Origin: Climacium dendroides
Lineage: Eukaryota > Streptophyta > Bryopsida > Hypnales > Climaciaceae
DNA length: 64,000 bases
Direction of reading: 5' to 3'
Assembly: GCA_950106755.1 (NCBI GenBank)
Contig: OX467091.1
Span: 27,793,538 to 27,857,537 of the forward strand
The translations under genes and the position numbers were made by a program. The notes beneath the pieces were generated by a model. It was not told the origin of the DNA, ran no database searches, and saw only the letters and a program-made list of their open reading frames with translations. Positions 25,795-36,038 of the stretch are shown here, piece after piece. Numbering within the stretch: the stretch's first letter is position 1; the number at the start of each line of letters is the position of its first letter.

Positions 25795-26170
25795 AAGTGA
25801 GAGCGGACGGTCCGTCCGCTTGTCTTATATAAGGCGGACGGCCTCATTCCAGTCCTACAGCGGACGGAGGCCGTCCGATCGGGCGGATTGACTGGCCGTC
25901 CGCCTCTTCCTGGCCGTCCGAGCGGACGGTCTGGGGTTGGCGGCCGCCTCGTCCGGTCCACATGGTCGAACAGAGGCCGTCCGCCTCTTCCTGGCCGTCC
26001 GAGCGGACGGTTTAGGGTTGGCGGACGCCTCGTCCGGTCCGCACGGTCGAACAGAGGCCGTCCGATCGGGTGGACGGGGTGGCCGTCCGCCCCCTCTGGC
26101 CCGTCCGATCGGGCGGACGGACAGTCTGAGTGATCGGACGATCCAGAGGGGGCGATTTTTAGATCGTCCG
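25795..26170. promoter_or_regulatory. GC block 2: (GGACGG/CCGTCC)n upstream of the kinase gene, with TATA
   Basis: Units such as GCGGACGG, CCGTCCGC and GGCCGTCCG occur in both orientations. CTTATATAAG at 25824-25833 is a palindromic TATA-like motif about 190 bp upstream of the kinase ATG (minus strand). I infer a promoter that shares its repeat motif with the transposon ends. Confidence 0.6.
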
Positions 26171-26174
26171 CTTC

Positions 26175-27036
26175 ATTTCTACTGTCTCATTTTTAGGGTG
26201 ATTTTTCCCCCTTTTCATTCAATAAGCTTCATGTAGGTCTTCTTGTTTGGGAGGAATTGGGCATTTGGGCATTTCAATGCCTAATAATTAAAAAAATAGA
26301 CCCAAGGCTTCTTCTCGACTTTCTTCAATTTCTTAAAATTTTTACTTCTAAAGAAATGTCAATATTTTCATTACATTTATCACTTTCTTGGAATTTCGAG
26401 TTTTTAACCGTACAAATTCAAACTAGACATGCTAGACATTATGGAAAAAAAGAAAGCACAACAATATCCCTTATGGAGTTAAAAATTATAATGTTTACCT
26501 ATGAGGGTGTTCAAATTGCAAAAAAGAGTTCAAATATTTCTTGCAAGTCAAACCTATGAACTTCGTGACACAAAAAATTGGAAGGCTTAATGTGTATAAG
26601 CTCAATTACATTAGGGCTAATCAAAATCCACAATACTATTATACAATTCTTCCAAATGAATTTGGATTCTAATTTATTTTCCAGAACTAATTGCATTTCA
26701 ATCTCATTTCCAACTTCCAAGAGCAGGTAAAGAATACAGAAAGTCAATATTGCATTCGGTACCCTTGCACTAAATCTAAAAAAGAAAAAACACTGTCAAG
26801 CATTTCCAAGAAGAGATTTTTGATACTACAACTAAACATGTTCAATAGATGTGCATGTTCAAAGTTTTAAATAGTGACATCATTGACCACTAATGGTCAC
26901 AAAAGTGGTCACCAAAATACATTTAAACAATAATAGTAAATCCATAACCTCTGAATAAGTCAAAAGACATTTTCTACTCTACCCTTAAATAGTTAAATTA
27001 CATTATACTCTATTCTGAATCCGAACTACTATCGTC
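26175..27036. other. AT-rich spacer, related to 22740-24150
   Basis: No gene is seen. About 26400-26770 matches about 23070-23450 (for example the phrases around CAAATTCAAACTAGAC and GAAAGCACAACAATATC), in the same orientation but much more diverged than the 58-kb copy. It is the 3' spacer of gene 2. Confidence 0.65.
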
Positions 27037-27039
27037 ATT

Positions 27040-28116
27040 TCAACCTTCGGGTGTGGGACCGAAGCCACCACATCGCCCATATCCGCCAGACCCTCCTCCA
27101 TGTCCGTAATCGGAGAAGTATGGACCTCCAAATGGTGGAGGTGGATTAGGTGATGCATTTGCCTCGGACCCTCTTATCCCTCGTTCGCTTGAGCCGGTGT
27201 AGTATGAGCTTTCGCGAGGCCCATATGAGTCCGGCCCTCCCGTCCCCGGATAGAATTGCGACCCACCATATTGAGATCCACCGTAGTCCATGAACCTTGT
27301 GCTTCCATGGCTTCCTCGTATGTTTTGGAAGTCATCGTGGGGGCCAGGGCTAAAATGCAAACTTCCTCCTCCATATTGCGGGCAACGCACATCACAATCA
27401 TGACGAGGTGGTGACCGTTGTTGACGCGGGCGACCTTGATCCAAAATACTATTTCTTGTTGCCTCTCGCAATTGATTTTGGAAGTCCAAGTCTTCGCGCT
27501 CTTCTCGACGTACGTGCCTTTGTGGAAGTGGAGGTGGAGGTGGTAAGTCTTCTTCGTCATCATCATCATTGTCCTCTGCATCTGGCAATGGTTCCGGAAG
27601 AAATCCAAATTGACCCCGATTAGACCACTCCGGCATGCAATCGCTTGGGCCAACCCAATTGGTGTCTATCACCGCTTTGTCACAGCTCAATTTGGTCTTC
27701 TTGTCCTTTGCAGGCACCGTACGCCAATCCACATCTTTCTGGAGTACAATCTCCGCCCAAATCATTGCTATGGTGGAATAGTTCATGATATTTGGTTTGG
27801 AAGCACCTAGACCGCAAGATGCCCAAATCTCCTTGTATCTCTGCTTGAAATGTTCACTCTTGCAAGTGTTCATGGGACCTTCCCATCGTCTCACTTATCT
27901 CTCTAATACAACCGTGTTATCTGCTAGCCAGAGTTTCGCAATGTGTGACATTTTCACATACTCTCGGCACGTTGTGCAAGTCCATATTGCTTTGGGCTCA
28001 TATTGCCATCCCTCTTCAGCCACACAGAAGTGGTTGAAGTAGGCGTCCCAATCCATGTCTTGTGATTTTTCCTTCTTCCTCTTCTTCAGCGGATTGGGAA
28101 ATCCTTTTGGAGCCAT
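27040..28116 (-). pseudogene. hAT cargo gene 2: unknown protein with low-complexity tail (one in-frame TAA)
   Basis: ATG 28116-28114 opens a Lys/Arg-rich N terminus, then a domain with WTCTTCREYVKMSHIAKLW and, after one TAA at about 27897, NYSTIAMIWAEIVLQKDVDW. These two blocks match the start of gene 3 (CRKYVKMYHIGKLW and INYSLAGMVYVELILSRQVDW), so the genes are paralogues. An acidic stretch (DDDDEEDLPPPPP) and a long Gly/Tyr/Ser/Pro-rich tail follow. A basic start, a small domain and a low-complexity tail would suit a nucleic-acid-binding nuclear protein, but I do not recognise the family. TATAAAGA at 28338-28331 (minus strand) lies about 215 bp upstream. Confidence 0.65.
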
Positions 28117-28309
28117 GGTAATCCTTCTTTTCCGTACCGAATGCAATGTTTGAGTGAGAAGTTTACAATTTCTATAATTGAGAAGGTGATGAAGAGATTA
28201 CAAAAAATTAAGTTAATTCATTCATAGTTGTTCACGCTCCAAGTCGGAAGGGGCTCACAGATACCAATTGGCGCTGGATGTGCCCACTCCGCAAGGGAAA
28301 CAACTGCGC

Positions 28310-28728
28310 GGAATGGGCCGTCCGCGCCCCTCTTTATACCGTCCACCAATGTTGACATCATTGCCCAAATCCGACGGGCGGACGGGGCGACCGCCAGATC
28401 GGACGGGCAATATGCCCCGGCGCGTCCAATCGCACGGCCTCGACGGACTGCGGACGACTGCATCGGACGGAGCCCGCGGACGGACGCTCTGACCGCGCGG
28501 CGGACGGACAGCGGGCGGCGGACTGTCGGACGGATAGCGGACGGACAGCGGACGGGAGGACGGACAGCAGAGGGGAGGACGGACAGCGGACGGGAGGACG
28601 GACAGCAGAGGGGAGGACGGACAGTGGACAGGAGGACGGACAGCGGACGGGAGGACGGACAGCGGACGGCGGACGGGCGGACAGGTGGACGGCGGACGAG
28701 CGGAGGACGAACGGGCCGTTCTTATACA
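28310..28728. promoter_or_regulatory. GC block 3: (GGACGG)n upstream of gene 2, with TATA
   Basis: The plus strand reads GGCGGACGG, GGACAGCGGACGG and similar units, at their most regular between 28490 and 28690 (about 10-20 bp period). The minus-strand TATAAAGA at 28338-28331 points to gene 2. Overlapping Pro/Arg-rich open frames on both strands are by-products of the repeat. Confidence 0.6.
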
Positions 28729-28729
28729 C

Positions 28730-30830
28730 ATTGAAGTTCATCATGCTCGAGTCAGATTCGTTAAAAATTAATTAAAAAATAAAATAAATATGGCATGTAG
28801 TGAAATTTTCAGAATTTATAACAGGACATAAGTTGAAATCTCAAAAAAAATTGATGAAAACAAATTGAAATCTCATAACAAATCTTAATTAAATGAATTA
28901 AAGCATCCTAAATACTAAATAAGAAAGAAAATTATCTATGAGAATAGAGATTCTAAGTCTAATAATACTTAACCAAGTTGCTATTCTTAGTAGTTTATAT
29001 ATATATATATATAAGTTTATTTTAAATCTAACTTTAGCATCAAAAATCCAATTTTCAAAATGATTGATTATGATTTTCTTATTCAAGATTTTGTACAAGA
29101 GTTTCCATCACAAACTTGACTTTCATAGTGTTGAGGGCTTTTGGAAATGAGCCTCAAATACACTAAATCTTGGAGAAAAAACCACATTAAAGATTCATTT
29201 CAAAAATTGTAGAGTAGATTTTGAAATGCACGTTAGGCCCTTTATCCTCATATTTTTTTGGTGACTTGATTTCCTTCATATTTTTTAAATCTTTCTGTAA
29301 TTAGTTATGAATTTTTTTAAGTTGAAAGGCAACGGTCATTAAAAGTGACCATGTCCTAAAATGTGCTAGTACATTCACTAAAGCAAAATGTACCTCTCCG
29401 TCATGATCACTCTTAGAGCACGGGTGTTCTTAGAGCAACTCCCTTATGGATTTACTTAATTTAATTTTAAAGGAAAATCATCTAAGTGACTACAATAAAG
29501 TACCTATGTTTTAGCATTAAACATGTTGATTACAAATGCATATTCTATATAAGAGGAAAACCAAAATATTAAATTTTTATTTTATTTTTAAGTAATCAAT
29601 AAATAAACTTCTTTTTGTATTTTAGAAATAAAATGTATAGAAATAAAAAGAAAAATGAAACAAAAGAAAAAAATCTTTGTTTTTAATTAAAAAAGAAATA
29701 AAAGATAAACATGCATATTTTTATTGACGTTTTTTAATTGAGCCTTGATAAAATTGAAGAGCACATGAATTGAAAATCCGGCCCAAGGGGTTTAGACTTT
29801 AGATTAAGTAGGGCCGGATGGAAAAAACTAGGGCCGGATTGAAGAATGGATCGAAGGCAAATCTGGCCGGACTTTCATCCGGCCTTAGGCACAGTATAAA
29901 CCCAGCCTTAGATAAAAGAAGAACTTATACATTATACAAATAGAAACTAAAATTTTTTTATTGCTTCACGTTGCAAATTCTCCAAGAAAATATATATATA
30001 TATATATATATATAACAAAAACAAAAAACACAAAAACATATCTTTTATGGATTAGAAGATTATAATGCTTTTCACAATGAATAAGGATTTTACAGTTCTA
30101 CTAATTTCAGAAATGTTGTGAAGTCTTACACTCTTTGTATATCCTTACTTTTAAAACAATCCTAATCAAAAAAGGGCATTACAAAATACAGTACAAACAT
30201 GGCGTTGCAGTGTGTGACATGCATAAGTTATATACATTTTTGGCTTCTCTATAAGTCCATATGTACAAAACACCTTGAAGTCAATGGAAATTGTCCATGA
30301 CGTTCAAAACTAGAACCAAAACCAAACCCCTTGAAGTAATTGTTGTGATTGTAGCACCATCTCAATTTGGTCAATTGGGAATTATAACGTTTCACTTCAT
30401 CACTAATATTGATCATGTTTTTGTTTTTTTCTTTTCCTTCGAAATATCCTACATGATGAAAAAATAAATCAAAAAATAATATCCTTTATATCTAGTTAAA
30501 ATTTGTATGCATACAATTTCAAATGAATAATACAAATTTACAATTTGCTCAAAACAATGGCGTAATCTGAAATGTAGGAGACTAAAAGTTGAGGGTGTTA
30601 GGGTTCTAGGGTTTTAGGGTTTAGGGTCTCACTATAAACTTCAAAGAACTCTAAATGATTATTTAAAATCTAATTATAACTTGTCTATTTCTTATTTTCT
30701 GGGTTAATGAGAAAAGCATAGGATGCTGAAACTTTAATTGACCCCCAAAAAATGACAGTAAGTAAAGGCGGACAAGAAGAATCCTAGGCTTCATGCCAAA
30801 TTCTCAAAAATTTGGACGCCTCGAAATAAT
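28730..30830. other. Central AT-rich spacer of the hAT element
   Basis: This is 2.1 kb without a credible gene. About 29120-29260 is an inverted relative of about 23280-23400, which marks the switch from left arm to right arm. It holds TA microsatellites at about 28997-29012 and 29991-30013. A GGCCGGATG (29812-29820) and CATCCGGCC (29876-29884) pair could form a hairpin. The original centre may have contained another gene that is now lost. Confidence 0.65.
30594..30630 (+). repeat. Short degenerate telomere-like tract (TTTAGGG)
   Basis: Four to five consecutive units close to TTTAGGG (GTTAGGG, TTCTAGGG, TTTTAGGG, TTTAGGG) lie in the middle of the hAT element. The unit is the plant-type telomere motif. 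At this length it is an interstitial relic or chance; it may also be a telo-box-like site. Confidence 0.6.
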
Positions 30831-30837
30831 AGGCGAC

Positions 30838-31145
30838 GGGCTAGGCGGATGGGGCGGACGGGGCGGTCGGATGCAGTCGAGTCGTCCGCTTGGTCGGCGG
30901 ACAGGGTAGCTTTGTCTGCCCGTCCACCGGGCGGACTTGAACGCTGGCCGCTTCGTCGGCGGACGGGGCAGCTTCGTCCGCCCGTCCGCCGGGCGGACCT
31001 GGCTGGCCGGGCCGGCCGTCCGCTTCGGCGGCGGCTGGGGCAGCTCCGTCCGCCCGTCCGCTGGCTCGGGCCACGTCCGCGTGGTCCACGATAGGTCCGG
31101 TCCCGGGCCTCTTTTAGGTCTGGGAGCGGACGGGTATATTGGTGG
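30838..31145. promoter_or_regulatory. GC block 4: mixed GGACGG/CCGTCC repeats upstream of gene 3
   Basis: Units such as GTCCGCCCGTCCGCC and GGGCGGACG are present in both orientations. TATATT at 31135-31140 sits at the downstream edge, about 275 bp before ATG 31415. The pattern (GC repeats, TATA-like motif, 190-280 bp leader, gene) is the same as for the kinase gene and gene 2. Confidence 0.6.
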
Positions 31146-31414
31146 ACGGCCAACACACATCTCCTCACTTTCACTCTTCCATTTGGGAATCACTGCCACG
31201 TCGGATGTGCTACTATTGCTTCATGCGCTAGTTGCTCCTATGTGGTGAAGAGTGGGGGTCATATTTTGATCATACTACATTGGATTTTGGTCCTTGGTTA
31301 CTTACATACGTTTGGAGATAGTAAAGCACATTATATATTTTTGAGAGAACGGGGATTATATATTGGAAATTTCCATTCTAAAATTGCAAGTGAGTACTCG
31401 ACAATCAAGCAGTC

Positions 31415-34400
31415 ATGGCGGGGGCAAGTAGTGCTGCAACTGAAGGCAAGAAGAAGTCAAAGCCAAAGGGCGTTGGTCATGAGCTACGGTTTGACATTTT
31501 GGATGACGTCAGCATCAAGGCTGAGACGGGTTGGGAAAAAGAGGATGTGGAGTATTGGACCTCTAAATTGTGCCGCAAATACGTGAAAATGTATCACATT
31601 GGGAAGTTGTGGCCTCGAGAGTGTCACCCTCTTCACACCCGTGAATATTGTTTTAAACCATTGAATTGCCTCAATGATCATTTTGTGCACCGTTCGATGG
31701 AAGTGTGGAAGGCCTTATTTCCGGAGAAGGCTATGAGCAAGGGCAAAATTAACTACAGCTTGGCAGGCATGGTTTACGTTGAACTCATACTGAGCCGTCA
31801 AGTGGATTGGAGTACGTATCCTACGATAGCGACATTGCCACTTGCGATTGGCAGACGTCAGAAACATATCCCTGATATGTTTCTTCCGAAGGCGCAACTT
31901 CCTGAAGCAAGTGAAAAAAAGAAAGCATTAGAGGATGCTGTGGAATCAATTCAGATCCCTCTTGAAATCCAAGTGCGTCGTACGGAAGTACTGAATGGAA
32001 AGAAAATGGCGGTAGAACCGGTTTGTATGGGGGACCCCACAAAAGGAAGCACTTGTCTTGTGGACGGTGTGGAGGGAGAGGTGTTTTTGACTCCACCGAC
32101 GGATTTGAACCCTACACAAAACGTGTTAGAAGGGGTACCAGAAAGCAACGTTGCAATGAAGCTCCCTCGGCCAACAGAACATGGATCTACATCGATGTCA
32201 CAGAAGCACTAAGAAGAGGATCCTATAAAAGACATTGAAGATAGAGAAGACATTCAAGACGTGAAGGAGGCTCACGCTTATATTGACCGGTTTTTAGCAG
32301 ATACAGCACAAGACATCATGTTTTATGTCCCTCCGTCTCCTAAATCAAGGAAAAAACCAAGCCTACTGTCCAGACTTGAAAATGCAATTCGGACTTCACC
32401 AAACCAAAATGAAGAGCATCCAACTCAACCGACAAATGTAAGGATAGACTCTCAAGACGAGGCTGCTGTAAACAACGACAAAGAGACCCCGATTATCCAA
32501 GATCATCCGTTGCTAGCTTTGTTGGGCCCAGAGGATCTCAAGACTCTACAAAAGATGCCTCCATTAGAAGAGATGGAGAACTTGTTGCAGTGTTCCCTCC
32601 GATGGAATCAATTTGAAATTCAGAGAGAAGCAACAAATGGCGGAAATGAAGGGAGCACTATAAACGAAGGTAGCCCTGAGCATGTAGGAGGAAATCCTAA
32701 TGAAGGTGGCACTACAAATGAAGGACGCAGCTCCACTTTAGGCAATTCAACATTAGGATTTGGCGAGATATTTAGAACGGCGTATTGTCTATCAAGAACG
32801 GCGTATTCTCTATCATGTACAGCTAGAGTTGTGGCTGTATTGACGCTTGCTCTTGCGCAAATAACTGATACATTTACGAAAATGACACCATCCATTCTTC
32901 ATGGTGCTTTGGCTTTCAAAAAGTTTGTCAAGTTTGCGGACAAACTACAAGACGAGAAGTTGGAAGACCTTAAGCAAAAAAAATTTTGGGAACAGTAGAA
33001 TTTGGAGTTGAAGGAGGTGCGTTACTCCAAAGAAGATTATGATGACCTCAAGGCAAAGTATGAGATATTGGAGAGCAAATACAACACGTTGTATTGGAGG
33101 CCGATCCCAAACTTGAAGCCCTTGGGTAATGCCTATGAGAGTGTCAAGAAAAATAACAAGACTTTGAAGCGAACGAATGACAATTTGAAGGCCATGAATG
33201 AGAATCTCAAGGCTATGAATGAGAAGTTGGTGTTGGAGTTGAAGACATGCAAAGAGATGTTAGAAGAGCATCGCAAAACATTGTAGACATTACAGAACGA
33301 GAAGGCAAGTCAACAATCGCTTGGCGAAACAGGGCTATTAGAGGCAAGTGAACCAACACAAGAGAGCGATCAACTATCTCTTCCTCTTGACGAGGGCAAA
33401 GCTGAGGATGGGACCGTAGAACTCCGACAACGCATTCCAAATCCTAAATCCATAGTTCTCCCCTCATTTGAAGATGCTTCCATGCAATCACAAAATCCAG
33501 AAGTTGAAGAGTAAAGGCATCAATTGGACTTGGCAATTCGAGGAAAGAATGAGGCCGAATCAACAATGAAACGAATGATGGAAGTAGGGATACTAAGTGA
33601 AATCCTTCCAAAGGAAAATGCGGATTTACGGTGGATGGTGTGGGTGCAGCAACTATAAGATCATTCCTCAGTATCATCCGGACTCATGAACGGGCTCTTG
33701 AGGTATGCATTGCAATCGGACACAGCATACGAGAATGTGAAGAGTTCTTATGAGCGTTTTGTGGAGAAGTTGGAGGAAGAAAGAAAGGACCCTAATTTAA
33801 AACTTACGGTTTGGGGGAACATGGATAGGATGTATGAGCGGCTAAACCACGGAAAGACCTATGATACGGAGAACATTGATTGGACTTTGGAAGCGGAGGA
33901 AGGATGGGTCCCTTATGGCACGTTGTCAGCTCACTTCTAGCAACATGAGAAGGAGCTTGTGTTAGGAAGTTTTCCAAATACTCCCATCTTGGAGGGTCAT
34001 TGTTCTCTTTGCCAAGGTTGTTTTGGGCCCGAAGGAGCTATAGCATTGGGATAGTGTCGCCATACATTCCATGTGTTTTGCATTCAAAGATCGGCGGAAT
34101 TTCAACGCCGTTGTCCCGAATGCCGTATTCCTCTTAATCCAAGGCTGTATGAAATGCTAGGGATTTTGTACCGTATGCCTACGGGGCACGAATACAATCG
34201 ATGGAACCTTCCACTTGACCAAGAGCCATACAAATTTCAGAACTATTTGCATTGGGGGAAACCAATGAAGTGGGATGCTCGATCATAAATATATGAGCTA
34301 TATGATGGCCCATTTCCCACCAAAGATAAATTCTTTTGGATGACGTCTAACGTGGAGGTTGAGTTGCGTGCCTTCGAGATTAAGAACAACGAGGCTCGAG

Positions 34401-35062
34401 AGTTGTTCTGTCGCAGCATGGGCGGACATTGGAGCACACAGCACCAAAAGTTCTTTCGAATTCCCGAGAAGGAATGGAAGAGAGAGGGTCCAAATGACCT
34501 CTTGGTGGAGGTTGAGTGTGATCCAAAAGTCATAAAGCAATTTGCGGGCTACAATACGGATTTGATAGGGCGGGCCCTCATTTTGTCGAAGTTGGAAGAA
34601 GCAGCAAGAGTTCGTTCTGTGGTGGACCTAAACGGTAAATCATCTACAGAGCATAAAATGGAAGACGTTGCAAGGGCATTTGACATGAACATGAAGGACA
34701 TTATAACTAAGTGGAGGAAGTATCTAGGAGAGGGAGGCGAACAAACTTGGATGATGAAAAGCGAGGATGAAATGATAAAACAACTGATGGATGACATAGA
34801 TTGTGCTGTGAGGGCTTTAAGGGCCCACGAAGTGGAGCTGTCTCCGAAGAAGAAGAATAAACGGAAGATTGAAGAGGAGGATGACCACTCTCCGGAAACC
34901 AAACGACAATTTGAGAGGGTTGACATGCAGGTACAAGCTAACTGCGGAGGGAGCAGCCATGGAAATAGTCCGCAACCGGTGCCTCGTCGAACAAGTAGAA
35001 GACTCATGGCGAGGGAGGGGACATCTCGTGATGCCGAAGAAGATAATAGTGTGTTGAAGTAA
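31415..35062 (+). pseudogene. hAT cargo gene 3: paralogue of gene 2 with coiled coil and RING-like finger; stops in frame
   Basis: A single frame stays open in sense from ATG 31415 to 35062 (1215 codons) with no frameshift, interrupted by TAA or TAG at about 32210, 32996, 33284, 33512, 33656, 33938, 34052 and 34286. Parts in order: Lys-rich start and the domain shared with gene 2 (31500-31815); an acidic middle; a heptad-like coiled coil at 33002-33286 (KNNKTLKRTNDNLKAMNE); a RING-like finger at about 33999-34125 (CSLC, CRHTFHVFC, CPEC), with one stop inside; a C-terminal domain at 34340-34850; and a basic tail (PKKKNKRK), probably a nuclear signal. RING fingers usually recruit E2 enzymes for ubiquitination; that role is inference. 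Some stops sit where Gln or Trp would be expected from context. Confidence 0.65.
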
Positions 35063-35509
35063 TTGTGAAATGTTTAATTTCCTATGTAGTCGTATTTTAA
35101 TGGCACTCAAGATATAATTATGTAGTGTGGGCTTCATTTTTTTTTATGACTAGTAGTATTGTACGTGGCCCACCATGTCCATCATGACTTTTTTGTATTG
35201 CATATACATGTAGTGAAGAAAAACATGTTGCAAGTAATTATTTATTTATTTGAATATATATATATAATGTTTTTATCATAAAATTCATTTTCTTGGACTA
35301 AGTTTTATTGAAAATTTGAAATGTGCATGTTATGCCCAATTTTTAGTGAATTGTGTCGTTGATTGAGAATTTTGTTGTAGTACTTAACACTTGTTTTCTA
35401 CTACTTTCGTAATCTAGTTATCCCTAGGATGGAATGCAACCAACTGAACCAAGAGCCCAAAAGTTCAAAGTAAAGAAATAACTAAGTAAAATTGACCACC
35501 CTAAAAGGC
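35063..35509. other. AT-rich spacer after gene 3
   Basis: This is 3' untranslated-like AT-rich sequence with no gene. A short TA microsatellite lies near 35258-35267. Confidence 0.6.
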
Positions 35510-35725
35510 TAAAACCGCCCTGTCCGCACGACCGACCGTCCGACCCGTTCGACCCGCCCGCCCGTCAGCCCCGTCCACCCCGTCCGCCCTCCTGTCCGCC
35601 CCCCCCGTCCTACTGTCCGCCCCCCCCCGTCCTACCGCCCGCCCCCCCGTCCTACCGGCCGGCCGCCTTGACCGACCCGGCCGACCATCTGTCCGCCCTG
35701 TCCGTCCACCCCATTCGCCGGGTTT
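35510..35725. promoter_or_regulatory. GC block 5: (CCGTCC)n upstream of the hAT transposase
   Basis: The plus strand reads GTCCGCCC, CGTCCTACC and similar units, with C runs of 6-8 bases. It lies about 310 bp before ATG 36039. The orientation (CCGTCC on the coding strand) mirrors the left-arm blocks relative to their genes. A TATATTTG near 35937 could be the TATA box. Confidence 0.5.
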
Positions 35726-36038
35726 TTTGACCGTTGGCAACGGTTACTTCTAAGGCATAGAACATTCAACAAATTAGGAGTATAAGAGCAAGGAAGAAGG
35801 CATTTACAAGCACTTCTGAGAAACTGAACGTTAAGATTTCCAAGGGCTAGGAGCTGCAATCTTTGTGTCCCTTGCTTGGTAATGCATAGTTCAGTGGACA
35901 GGGGGGCTTTGGTTTCCAAGGCTTTGCTTACAGACTATATTTGATACATGTGACATGGTGATTTGAACCTAAACATTTGGAACTAAAGACAAGATTGGAA
36001 CTTGAACTTAGACTTGAACTTGAACGGAGCTTTCCACA

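Noticed and set aside
30594..30630. True telomere or chromosome end
   Set aside because: Only four to five degenerate units, inside a transposon.
31415..35062. Reassigned UAA/UAG codons (as in some green algae)
   Set aside because: The host gene uses about 820 codons with no in-frame TAA or TAG and ends in TAA; other transposon genes here also contain TGA stops.
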